64,000 nt of DNA from Culex pipiens pallens. Taxonomy: Eukaryota; Arthropoda; Insecta; Diptera; Culicidae. Position 1 is the first letter of the stretch, and every line of letters begins with the position of its first letter. The DNA lies in NCBI RefSeq assembly GCF_016801865.2, contig NC_068938.1, positions 68,555,457-68,619,456 on the forward strand, written 5' to 3'. Under the pieces are notes generated by a model. The model ran no database searches and was not told the origin of the DNA. It saw only the letters and a list, made by a program, of their open reading frames with translations. Shown here in pieces: positions 22,670 through 34,050 of the stretch. The position numbers and the translations under genes were made by a program.

Positions 22670-24996
22670 TCTGTGTACGGATTGAGCCTTCCCGGATAGC
22701 CGAATAATTACAGTTTCACTGTTCATTTCCAAAGTCATTTATTTTCTTCTCACCGGCCCTAGCAACTGCTCTTCTTTCTCTTTTCTTCCTACACCCAACT
22801 CTTCCTCACCTCTCCTCGTCGTGCCCGGCCTGCTGCGTTCGTCGCCGCGTGGTTGTCTGATGAACCGGTTCCCTCCGGATCACCTTCGGTTCAGCTGCCG
22901 CGGAATGCCGGGTACAACCCGTCCTGGTTCTTCGGGGGTTCACCCGCATGGCGGTGCGTGGTTTCAACGGCGGCTGCAGTCGGCGGCCAGCGGAACGTGG
23001 TTCTTGTTCGCCGGTGCGCATGGTTGGCCAGCAGGACGTGGTTCTTGTCCGGCGGTCGCGGTCGGCGGCCAGCGGAACGTGGTTCTGTTCGCCGGTGCAC
23101 GTGGTTGGCCAGCGGGACGTGGTTTTTGTCCGGCGGTTGCGGTCGGCGGCCAGCGGAACGTGGTTCTTGTTCGCCGGATCCGAGTGTTGACCAGCAGCTT
23201 CACCATACGTCGTCGACGGCACCACTTTTCCTCGCAGAATCACCAGCGCCGGTTCCTGACGGTGGCGCCGAGCTTCCGCGGCCTCCCGCCGCTCTGGTGA
23301 ACTCCTCCAACGGCGATTTTTAGCAGCGCGATCCGATCAGAAAAGAAACCGCGTGAAAAACTTTTCCGCGATGGTTGTTTGCGCGACGCGACCTTCTGCA
23401 CGAACAGGCAGGGAAGAACTGATCGAGCGAAGACGTGGAAGAAAGTAACCCACCAGCAGGCCATGATCTTCGCTCTCTCTTTTTTCTCTCCTACTCACAC
23501 TCGAACAGGCCGGAAGCAGTGTGAGTGTAGTGGTGTCATCTGCTGCTTGACGTTTCGCCGGGGCGACTTAGAGGTTGAGGTATTGTTCGTTTCAATTAAA
23601 TCTTACATAATATAGTGGTTTTACAGATTTACATATTATTTTAACTATTTGACCAAATCAAAAACTACAAACGTTACACAATCCTTGACAAAGAGCAGAG
23701 TTTTTTGTGAGCTCAGAAGGAACTCACAAAAAACTCTCTAGAATCGCTTCCCAGAACAGCCGGTCGGAGACCCTCCTCAACTTACACTAAACTGATACCC
23801 GCAAGCCCGAAGCTCACCAGATCCATGGCAAATCTAAAACCAAATCTAAACGACAGCAGATCTGTCAAACACCAAATAATACGCCATCTTGCATGGCAAA
23901 CACGTCTCCGGCTGACCTTCTTTTTTATAACAAAAATCTAAAACTTATCACAAATTTTTAACGTGAGTCTTTTTGTTGGGCGCCAGTGTACGGATTGAGC
24001 CTTACCGAATAGCCGAATAATTACAGTTTCACTGTTCTTTTCCAAAGTCATTTATTTTCTTCTCACCGGCCCTAGCAACTGCTCTTCTTTCTCTTTTCTT
24101 CCTACACCCAACTCTTCCTCACCTCTCCTCGTCGTGCCCGGCCTGCTGCGTTCGTCGCCGCGTGGTTGTCTGATGAGCCGGTTCCCTCCGGATCACCTTC
24201 GGTTCAGCTGCCGGGGAATGCCGGGTACGACCCGTCCTGGTTCTTCGGGGGTTCACCCGCATGGCGGCGCGTGGTTTCAACGGCGGCTGCAGTCGGAGTC
24301 CAGCGGAACGTGGATCTTGTTCGCCGGTGCGCGTGGTTGGCCAGCGGGACGTGGTTCTTGTCCGGCGGTTGCAGTCGGCGGTCAGCGAAACGTGGTTCTT
24401 GTTCGCCGGTGCGCGTGGTTGGCCAGCGGGACGTGGTTCTTGTCCGGCGGTTGCGGTCGGCGGCCAGCGGAACGTGGTTCTTGTTCGCCGAGTCCGAGTG
24501 TTGACCAGCAGCTTCTCCATACGTCGTCGACCGCACCACTTTTCCTCGTAGAATCACCAGCGCCGGTTCCTGACGGTGGCGCCGAACTTCCGCGGCCTCC
24601 CGCCGCTCTGGTGAACTCCTCCAACGGCGATTTTTAGCAGCGCGATCCGATCAGAAAAGCTGCCGCGTGAAAAACTTTTCCGCGATGGTTGTTTGCGCGA
24701 CGCGACCTTCTGCACGAACAGGCAGGGAAGAACTGATCGAGCGAAGACGTGGAAGAAAGTCACCCACCAGCAGGCCATGATCTTCGCTCTCTCTTTTTTC
24801 TCTCCTACTCACACTCGAACAGGCCGGAAGCAGTGTGAGTGTAGTGTTGTTATCTGCTGCTTGACGTTTCGCCGGGGCGACTTAGAGGTTAGGGTATTGT
24901 TCGTTTCAATTAAATCTTACATAATATAGTGGTTTTACAGATTTACATATTATTTTAACTATTTGACCAAATCAAAAACTACAAACGTTACATCTG
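22670..24996 (-). mobile_element. Non-coding LTR retrotransposon (LARD/TRIM-like) inserted in gene 3
   Basis: LTRs at 22674-23678 (1005 bp) and 23987-24992 (1006 bp) both start TGTACGGATTGAGCC and end CAAACGTTACA on plus. A 4-bp target duplication TCTG (22670-22673, 24993-24996) flanks the element. The internal part is only 308 bp and encodes nothing. Orientation is minus: next to the 23987 LTR edge, read on minus, TGGCGCCCAAC follows after one base, a primer-binding-site form common in insect Gypsy-like elements. The LTRs differ at roughly 20 sites by eye, about 2%, so the insertion is moderately recent. Each LTR has an internal GC-rich minisatellite. Movement would need proteins from another element. 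Confidence 0.9.
22965..23180. repeat. GC-rich minisatellite inside the first LTR (counterpart at 24280-24490)
   Basis: Imperfect tandem copies built on CGGCCAGCGGAACGTGGTTC and related segments with GTTCGCCGGTGCGCGTGGTT. The matching stretch in the other LTR has the same order with base changes. The repeats make the open frames here Arg/Pro/Ala-rich on both strands, which explains the many overlapping spurious reading frames. Confidence 0.8.
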
Positions 24997-25573
24997 CTAT
25001 CTCATTTTGCGTTACACGTTCGGAGTCAGCTTTCACGTGCAATTTTCCAACAACGATGGTGGCGTCGTCGACAGTAACCCTCAAAACGATACCACCGGTA
25101 ATCCATTCGACAGCTTTTCCAGCTTGTCGGAATCCTTCGTCAAGGCACTGGTCATGATGATTGGAGAGTTTAACGCTCAGGATATACCGTTCTACAGACA
25201 CCAGTTGAGCTACCTGACGTTTCTGTTCTTTCTGTTTCTGGTTACACTGGTGATCATGAACCTGGCCAACGGACTGGCTGTCAGTGATGTTACGGTAAGT
25301 TATTTCTTAATTGGCCTAAGCTTTTATTTTATATTTCGACTTAAGCACATCTTCTAAAAAAATCCCAAATCCCAGTAAAATTAAACATTTCAAAAATCTA
25401 GGTACTAACACTGGATTATTTTTTCAGGAACTGCGTCGGAATTCTGAATTAGAACACTAGCAGTTTGGGTAAAAATGTTGTACCGATTTGAAAATATTTT
25501 TTCCTTGTAAGTATTGCGCCAAAGATTCTGTATTCAATCAAGCACTCATCAAAAATAACAAGTTAAGTTAATA

Positions 25574-26044
25574 TTAACTCTCAACTGCCCATTTTTTCGT
25601 TTTATTTTTATTTTTGTCCTACTTTTGCAACTTTTTTTTCTTCGAAAAACTTTACTGGTCTTATATTTTTTTGTTTTTTGCATTTTTTCATTTTAAGAAT
25701 TTTGATTTGCATTTATCATGTTTAGTTAATCTTTGTTTTGATAGTATTAGGCTAATTCTACCACCTCCTATCATTATCTTTTGCCTTATTAGTTTTTTTT
25801 TATGTTTTTACAACCACTTTTAAATTTTTTGCATGTTTTTTCACATTTTCTGCTATAGAACGACACAACCAAAGATGACACCAGAAAAAATAAAAATTTT
25901 AAAAACTTCCAACCCTAAAATTTTCTTAAATTTAATGAGTTCTTCTTTCCAATCCTTTTCAAACATCAAAAACTAGAAAAAAAATTTTTTTGGCCAAACT
26001 TTAGACCGAAGCCCGCCTAAAGGCGGGGTTGGGTAGAGGGTTAA
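25574..26044. mobile_element. TTAA-flanked MITE, copy 2, in intron 3 of gene 3
   Basis: Bounded by TTAA at 25574-25577 and 26041-26044. The left end is CTCTCAACTGCCC; the right end, reverse-complemented, begins CCCTCTACCC. The interior follows copy 1 at 9939-10562 in the same orientation, including GAAGCCCGCCTAAAGGCGGG near the right end. It accounts for most of the 782-bp intron and does not touch the splice sites. Confidence 0.75.
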
Positions 26045-26928
26045 TCAAACATTAATTCGTGCACAATTCACTGAAAATTCATACTATAGTGAAAACAATT
26101 TAAAAGAAAGAATTTAATCACTTTCTATGAATCATTCAACAAGTATGTTTCAAAATAAACTTAGACTATGGCGTGTGGGTTCTGAAGGTTAGACTATCTT
26201 GTGACTTGAACTAAGTTTGGTGCATGTCAATTATTAGGCTCTTAATCATTTCAAATTACTCACAATTCATTTTGCAAAACTTTTTCAGGCACTTTCCAGC
26301 TGTACAAAGGTTCACTTCTCTGTACGATCGATATGAACCTATAATAATCATAAAAACAGATGAAGGTAACATAATAAAACTGCTTAAGATAATCAGGAAG
26401 CAAGACAAAAACCCTAAAAAACCGGAAACAAAAACATCAAATCGGAAAACTCCTAACGATCAGGCACAAAGCACTAGTGAAGTTCGGGTACAAATGTATC
26501 CCGAAGATCACGAGACAACTGGCGCACGAGTCACTTCAGAGCGTAATGAAAATCACAGCGCAATCGACACTAATCTTGTTTTGGAAGCTGTCGATATCAA
26601 TGATCCCAAAAAAGAAGCGGTTCATAAAATTGTAAATGAAGAAGATTGTTTGCCAATATTTCCAGTGCTCAATTTCTGCCACAGTGTCTACCCTGAGATG
26701 TGCCATGCATTGAAAGAAATCATTGCCGAAAATGTCATCAAAGAACAAGTACCGGAGCTCAACACAGTCAAGAAGATAAAAGTTCCTAGAAGGCATAATA
26801 AACCAATTACCGCTCGTCAAAGGTGGAGTAAACTGCTGCAAGATATCAAAGATGGAAAACTTAAGCGTCAGCAGGTGGCTAACATAAGAAACGAAACAAT
26901 CAGACAACGAAAAACTGCCGGAGGATAA

Positions 26929-27520
26929 GTCATGGAACAAACCCACTTAATGTTCTGGAAAAATATATCGAAAGGCTTGTAAGCCTTTCTTATGAAGTTA
27001 GTTTGGCGTTTTTTTAAGAAAAATGATAAATTTCATTGATCTATTCTCATTTTACTTTATCTTATCTTTAATAACCTAATCTGTTGTATTGAAAAAGTCC
27101 TAAAAGTTAATTTTTGAAATACAGAATTTCTCGAAATAAATATCAGAAGCATAACGTCTGCTGTCCGAAACTGAACAAATTCAATAAAATTGATAAATTT
27201 GGAAAGTGACAATGTTCACGACAATGCTACGTTATCCGTGTTTGCATTCAGATATGACATGCCACCTTGCATGCCGCTTTTTAATTTCAGAGAAAATCAA
27301 AAATATTCAAAGATATATCACAAAAAAAAATTATAAGCTCGCAGAAAAAACAAAATGCATGGAGGCTGACGTTTCTGAAAACAAATGCAGACAAACAAAT
27401 AAAGCGGGAAAACGGCCAAACTATCAAAAAGTGCTAGTTTGATTGTTTGTCATAGTCTAATACCTCCTTTTATCAAGCACGGCAATGTAAATGGGTCAAT
27501 TTGGATTTGTAAACGAAGAA
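26929..27520 (+). other. 3' flank of gene 3 with poly(A) signals
   Basis: AATAAA at 27135-27140, about 207 bp past the TAA stop, is the best poly(A) signal; another lies near 27183. No other gene is seen. Confidence 0.45.
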
Positions 27521-27738
27521 ACACAGTAAAAAAATGTGTAAATTTGGAAGGAATAATTTTGGAAGGTTGAATATTCCCCTTTTTATGATGTAATTTTACC
27601 TCAATTTAGACTGAAAAAGCGACATTACAACAGAAAAGTGGCAAAATTACACATTTTCAGAGGTAAAATTACATTTTTCTGACATAAAAGACGTACCCCT
27701 TTCCAGATGCAATATTACCATGATTTTTTTTCTGTGTA
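27521..27738. mobile_element. Small MITE with CACAG ends
   Basis: The left end CACAGTAAAAAAATG and the right end (reverse complement of CACAGAAAAAAAATC) are inverted repeats about 15 bp long. The 218-bp interior is AT-rich and non-coding. The form is common among mosquito MITEs; no family name is assigned. Confidence 0.6.
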
Positions 27739-28028
27739 GTGAACGTATACACTTGATATGTTGTTTAAAATTATGTGTGACAGATGTTATATTTATTCAC
27801 AAGAAAAACAAACCATAATATCAATCCCACTCGTTCTGCAAATAGCTCAGCGGAATGATGCTCACTTCTTGGAACAAAATTAATTTGAATTTGAACACTT
27901 ACCACGTTCAGGGGAGTTAGCCCTCAACTGCACAATGTTATGAAATTTTGTTTTTGACAACAAGTATCATCATACTAGTTTAACTTAAAGGGTTACATAA
28001 ATGTAGAAAATCACATAATTTTACACTA
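27739..28028. other. Short intergenic stretch, nothing identified
   Basis: AT-rich, with no gene and no clear element ends. Confidence 0.4.
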
Positions 28029-28539
28029 CTGTAAACTGGGGTCAATCGGGACACATGGGGCGAATTGGGACAGCACACGCAAAAAAGTCCGTTCCCGTAA
28101 ACGTGAACAACGTACCATGAAAATGGAAACAAAGCAAATTTCATGATAAGATTTTGCACCGTGAACAAATGCATGTTTGCAATCGATTTTCATGAACGTT
28201 TGTTCACGAAAAGCCGTAACGCCTGGTCTGGTTACGTTTTTCCTATTCCCGTAATCATAAACTTAGTTCATGGAATTAGGAAACAAATCATACATTTGTT
28301 CACGCTATTGCAAACACAAAACATGAATTTGTGGGCGGAGCCACAGCTTTGAAACAGAGACGAAGAACGTTCAGAAATTATATAACGGGAAAGTGACAGT
28401 TGTAGGGTATCATTCACTGAATACGTGACGAACTATTTAATTTTGGCTCGGGTACGGATTTAGTTTTTTGCAGTCAGTTATTCGGACGGCAAAATTAGAT
28501 AATTTTACCAATTTTGGAATTTTTGGCCGCAAATGACAA

Positions 28540-31180
28540 ATACCGGGAACCTGCACAATTCGAGGGCAGCCAACGGACCCTGGACCATCCTGGCCACTCC
28601 GGAACGGGTCACCGGTTACCGGTGGCCATTTGGGGACACTTCGGAATTTGCAAGGAACCGGGTCATGTGACGTATCAAAATTCATCAAATTAAAAACTGT
28701 GACCGTTTAAAGTGATACCAATGTCCTCTGGCCCAATCTGGCCACTCCGGAACGGGTCGCCGGTTACCGGTGGCCATTTGGGGACACTTCTGAATTTGCA
28801 AGGAACCGGGTCATGTGACGTATCAAAATTCATCAAATTAAAAACTGTGACCGTTTAAAGTGATACCAATGTCCTCTGGCCAAACCTGGCCACTCCGGAA
28901 CGGGTCACCGGTTACCGGTGGCCATTTGGGGACACTTCGGAATTTGCAAGGAACCAGGTCATGTGACGTATCAAAATTCATCAAATTAAAAAGTATTGCT
29001 ATTCAAAGCGATGCCAATGTCCGCTGGCCCAACCTGGCCACTCCGGAACGGGTCACCGGTTACCGGTGGCCATTTGGGGACACTTCGGAATTTGCAAGGA
29101 ACCAGGTCATGTGACGTATCAAAATTCATCAAATTAAAAACTGTGACCGTTTAAAGTGATGCCAATGTCCGCTGGCCCAATCTGGCCACTCCGGAACGGG
29201 TCGCCGGTTACCGGTGGCCATTTGGGGACACTTCGGAATTTGCAAGGAACCAGGTCATGTGACGTATCAAAATTCATCAAATTAAAAACTGTGACAGTTT
29301 AAAGTTATACCAATGTCCTCTGGCCAAACCTGGCCACTCCGGAACGGGTCACCGGTAACCGGTGGCCATTTGGGAACACTTCGGAATTTGCAAGGAACCA
29401 GGTCATGTGACGTATCAAAATTCATCAAATTAAAAAGTATTGCTATTCAAAGCGATGCCAATGTCCGCTGGCCCAATCTGGCCACTCCGGAACGGGTCGC
29501 CGGTTACCGGTGGCCATTCGGGGACACTTCAGAATTTGCAAGGAACCAGGTCATGTGACGTATCAAAATTCATTAAATTAAAAACTGTGACCGTTTAAAG
29601 TGATACCAATGTCCTCTGGCCAAACCTGGCCACTCCGGAATGGGTCACCGGTTACCGGTGGCCATTTGGGGACACTTCAGAATTTGCAAGGAACCAGGTC
29701 ATGTGACGTATCAAAATTCATCAAATTAAAAAGTATTGCTATTCAAAGCGATGCCAATGTCCGCTGGCCCAATCTGGCCACTCCGGAACGGGTCGCCGGT
29801 TACCGGTGGCCATTTGGGGACACTTCGGAATTTGCAAGGAACCAGGTCATGTGACGTATCAAAATTCATCAAATTAAAAACTGTGACCGTTTAAAGTTAT
29901 ACCAATGTCCTCTGGCCAAACCTGGCCACTCCGGAACGGGTCACCGGTAACCGGTGGCCATTTGGGGACACTTCGGAATTTGCAAGGAACCAGGTCATGT
30001 GACGTATCAAAATTCATCAAATTAAAAACTGTGACCGTTTAAAGTTATACCAATGTCCTCTGGCCAAACCTGGCCACTCCGGAACGGGTCACCGGTAACC
30101 GGTGGCCATTTGGGAACACTTCGGAATTTGCAAGGAACCAGGTCATGTGACGTATCAAAATTCATCAAATTAAAAAGTATTGCTATTCAAAGCGATGCCA
30201 ATGTCCGTTGGCCCAATCTGGCCACTCCGGAACGGGTCGCCGGTTACCGGTGGCCATTCGGGGACACTTCAGAATTTGCAAGGAACCAGGTCATGTGACG
30301 TATCAAAATTCATTAAATTAAAAACTGTGACCGTTTAAAGTGATACCAATGTCCTCTGGCCAAACCTGGCCACTCCGGAATAGGTCACCGGTTACCGGTG
30401 GCCATTTGGGGACACTTCAGAATTTGCAAGGAACCAGGTCATGTGACGTATCAAAATTCATCAAATTAAAAAGTATTGCTATTCAAAGCGATGCCAATGT
30501 CCGCTGGCCCAATCTGGCCACTCCGGAACGGGTCGCCGGTTACCGGTGGCCATTTGGGGACACTTCGGAATTTGCAAGGAACCAGGTCATGTGACGTATC
30601 AAAATTCATTAAATTAAAAACTGTGACCGTTTTAAGTGATACCAATGTCCTCTGGCCAAACCTGGCCACTCCGGAACGGGTCACCGGTTACCGGTGGCCA
30701 TTTGGGGACACTTCGGAATTTGCAAGGAACCAGGTCATGTGACGTATCAAAATTCATCAAATTAAAAAGTATTGCTATTCAAAGCGATGCCAATGTCCGC
30801 TGGCCCAACCTGGCCACTCCGGAACGGGTCGCCGGTAACCGGTGGCCATTTGGGGACACTTCGGAATTTGCAAGGAACCGGGTCATGTGACGTATCAAAA
30901 TTCATCAAATTAAAAACTGTGACCGTTTAAAGTGATACCAATGTCCTCTGGCCAAACCTGGCCACTCCGGAACGGGTCGCCGGTTACCTGTGGCCATTTG
31001 GGGACACTTCAGAATTTGCAAGGAACCAGGTCATGTGACGTATCAAAATTCATTAAATTAAAAACTGTGACCGTTTAAAGTGATACCAATGTCCTCTGGC
31101 CAAACCTGGCCACTCCGGAACGGGTCGCCGGTTACCGGTGGCCATTTGGGGACACTTCGGAATTTGCCAGGTCATGTCAT
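28540..31180. repeat. 148-bp satellite, 18 units, two alternating monomer types
   Basis: The anchor TGGCCACTCC recurs from 28591 to 31107 at exact 148-bp spacing (17 steps, 18 units). Two types differ in the segment after AAATTAAAAA: one has CTGTGACCGTTTAAAG, the other GTATTGCTATTCAAAG. In much of the array they alternate, forming a 296-bp higher-order unit. Each unit has the near-palindrome CACCGGTWACCGGTG, whose central base is T or A in different units. Open frames of about 84 codons repeat with the array and are not genes. Confidence 0.96.
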
Positions 31181-31184
31181 GTCA

Positions 31185-33478
31185 AAAATACAAACATACA
31201 AAAATACAAAAATACAAAAATACAAAAATACAAAAATACAAAAATACAAAAATACAAAAATACAAAAATACAAAAATACAAAAATACAAAATACAAAATA
31301 CAAAAATACAAAAATACAAAAATACAAAAATACAAAAATACAAAAATACAAAAATACAAAAATACAAAAATACAAAAATACAAAAATACAAAAATACAAA
31401 AATACAAAAATACAAAAATACAAAAATACAAAAATACAAAAATACAAAAATACAAAAATACAAAAATACAAAAATACAAAAATACAAAATACAAAAATAC
31501 AAAAATACAAAAATACAAAAATACAAAAATACAAAAATACAAAAATACAAAAATACAAAAATACAAAAATACAAAAATACAAAAATACAAAAATACAAAA
31601 ATACAAAAATACAAAAATACAAAAATACAAAAATACAAAAATACAAAAATACAAAAATACAAAAATACAAAAATACAAAAATACAAAAATACAAAAATAC
31701 AAAAATACAAAAATACAAAAATACAAAAATACAAAAATACAAAAATACAAAAATACAAAAATACAAAAATACAAAAATACAAAAATACAAAAATACAAAA
31801 ATACAAAAATACAAAAATACAAAAATACAAAAATACAAAAATACAAAAATACAAAAATACAAAAATACAAAAATACAAAAATACAAAAATACAAAAATAC
31901 AAAAATACAAAAATACAAAAATACAAAAATACAAAAATACAAAAATACAAAAATACAAAAATACAAAAATACAAAAATACAAAAATACAAAAATACAAAA
32001 ATACAAAAATACAAAAATACAAAAATACAAAAATACAAAAATACAAAAATACAAAAATACAAAAATACAAAAATACAAAAATACAAAAATACAAAAATAC
32101 AAAAATACAAAAATACAAAAATACAAAAATACAAAAATACAAAAATACAAAAATACAAAAATACAAAAATACAAAAATACAAAAATACAAAAATACAAAA
32201 ATACAAAAATACAAAAATACAAAAATACAAAAATACAAAAATACAAAAATACAAAAATACAAAAATACAAAAATACAAAAATACAAAAATACAAAAATAC
32301 AAAAATACAAAAATACAAAAATACAAAAATACAAAAATACAAAAATACAAAAATACAAAAATACAAAAATACAAAAATACAAAAATACAAAAATACAAAA
32401 ATACAAAAATACAAAAATACAAAAATACAAAAATACAAAAATACAAAAATACAAAAATACAAAAATACAAAAATACAAAAATACAAAAATACAAAAATAC
32501 AAAAATACAAAAATACAAAAATACAAAAATACAAAAATACAAAAATACAAAAATACAAAAATACAAAATACAAAAATACAAAAATACAAAAATACAAAAA
32601 TACAAAAATACAAAAATACAAAAATACAAAAATACAAAAATACAAAAATACAAAAATACAAAAATACAAAAATACAAAAATACAAAAATACAAAAATACA
32701 AAAATACAAAAATACAAAAATACAAAAATACAAAAATACAAAAATACAAAAATACAAAAATACAAAAATACAAAAATACAAAAATACAAAAATACAAAAA
32801 TACAAAAATACAAAAATACAAAAATACAAAAATACAAAAATACAAAAATACAAAAATACAAAAATACAAAAATACAAAAATACAAAAATACAAAAATACA
32901 AAAATACAAAAATACAAAAATACAAAAATACAAAAATACAAAAATACAAAAATACAAAAATACAAAAATACAAAAATACAAAAATACAAAAATACAAAAA
33001 TACAAAAATACAAAAATACAAAAATACAAAAATACAAAAATACAAAAATACAAAAATACAAAAATACAAAAATACAAAAATACAAAAATACAAAAATACA
33101 AAAATACAAAAATACAAAAATACAAAAATACAAAAATACAAAAATACAAAAATACAAAAATACAAAAATACAAAAATACAAAAATACAAAAATACAAAAA
33201 TACAAAAATACAAAAATACAAAAATACAAAAATACAAAAATACAAAAATACAAAAATACAAAAATACAAAAATACAAAAATACAAAAATACAAAAATACA
33301 AAAATACAAAAATACAAAAATACAAAAATACAAAAATACAAAAATACAAAAATACAAAAATACAAAAATACAAAAATACAAAAATACAAAAATACAAAAA
33401 TACAAAAATACAAAAATACAAAAATACAAAAATACAAAAATACAAAAATACAAAAATACAAAAATACAAAAATACAAA
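31185..33478. repeat. 8-bp tandem array (TACAAAAA)n
   Basis: About 286 units, nearly perfect. A few 7-bp units (one A short) occur near 31290, 31487 and 32565. It starts directly after a truncated 148-bp unit (GTCATGTCATGTCAAAAATAC) and ends directly in the 9-bp array. Period 8 yields an 8-residue repeat in every frame, so the very long open frames are artefacts. Confidence 0.97.
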
Positions 33479-34050
33479 ATATTTGAAATATTTGAAATAT
33501 TTGAAATATTTGAAATATTTGAAATATTTGAAATATTTGAAATATTTGAAATATTTGAAATATTTGAAATATTTGAAATATTTGAAATATTTGAAATATT
33601 TGAAATATTTGAAATATTTGAAATATTTGAAATATTTGAAATATTTGAAATATTTGAAATATTTGAAATATTTGAAATATTTGAAATATTTGAAATATTT
33701 GAAATATTTGAAATATTTGAAATATTTGAAATATTTGAAATATTTGAAATATTTGAAATATTTGAAATATTTGAAATATTTGAAATATTTGAAATATTTG
33801 AAATATTTGAAATATTTGAAATATTTGAAATATTTGAAATATTTGAAATATTTGAAATATTTGAAATATTTGAAATATTTGAAATATTTGAAATATTTGA
33901 AATATTTGAAATATTTGAAATATTTGAAATATTTGAAATATTTGAAATATTTGAAATATTTGAAATATTTGAAATATTTGAAATATTTTATTTAATTGAA
34001 ATATTTGAAATATTTGAAATATTTGAAATATTTGAAATATTTGAAATTTT
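33479..34050. repeat. 9-bp tandem array (ATATTTGAA)n
   Basis: About 63 units of ATATTTGAA, abutting the 8-bp array with no spacer. One irregular unit (TTTATTTAATTG) lies near 33986. The right edge decays gradually to about 34190 through TTGAATTACTT-like degenerate units, unlike the sharp left junction. Confidence 0.95.

Larger units (their letters stand above)
16139..26928 (+). pseudogene. pain-like: Painless-like TRPA channel, gene 3, disrupted by two insertions and a frameshift
   Basis: Exon pieces: 16139-16192 (ATG start, 18 codons), 16246-16755, 20932-22673, 24997-25294, 25428-25506 and 26289-26928. The three middle pieces form one exon split by two mobile elements; removing each element and one target-site copy rejoins the frame exactly at INVGYF and LLCYL. 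Splice sites match genes 1 and 2 (phases 0, 0, 2; introns 53, 133 and 782 bp). The core is conserved (ankyrin segment TALHLTVKYGMD, pore ALVMMIGEFN, S6 to NGLAVSD). Distinctive: a Ser/Asn-rich insert before S1, a longer S2-S3 loop, and a 212-codon last exon, against about 123-137 in genes 1 and 2. Exon 3 has one base missing, creating TAG at 25458-25460. No other stop is seen in about 1.0 kb of channel-core coding sequence, so loss looks recent. Alternatives are a polymorphic insertion haplotype or an assembly error at the frameshift. Confidence 0.9.

Noticed and set aside
22806..24637. Arg/Pro-rich frames of 80-167 codons
   Set aside because: They duplicate between the two LTRs, overlap on both strands and follow the LTR minisatellite. 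No retroviral-type domain is present.
28860..30890. Repeated frame of about 84 codons
   Set aside because: It recurs with the 148-bp satellite period and contains nothing outside it.
28540..31180. CRISPR-like array
   Set aside because: The repeats are contiguous 148-bp satellite units without unique spacers, in eukaryotic DNA.
31080..33995. Open frames of up to 971 codons over the 8-bp and 9-bp arrays
   Set aside because: Pure tandem repeat in every frame on both strands, with no unique coding sequence.
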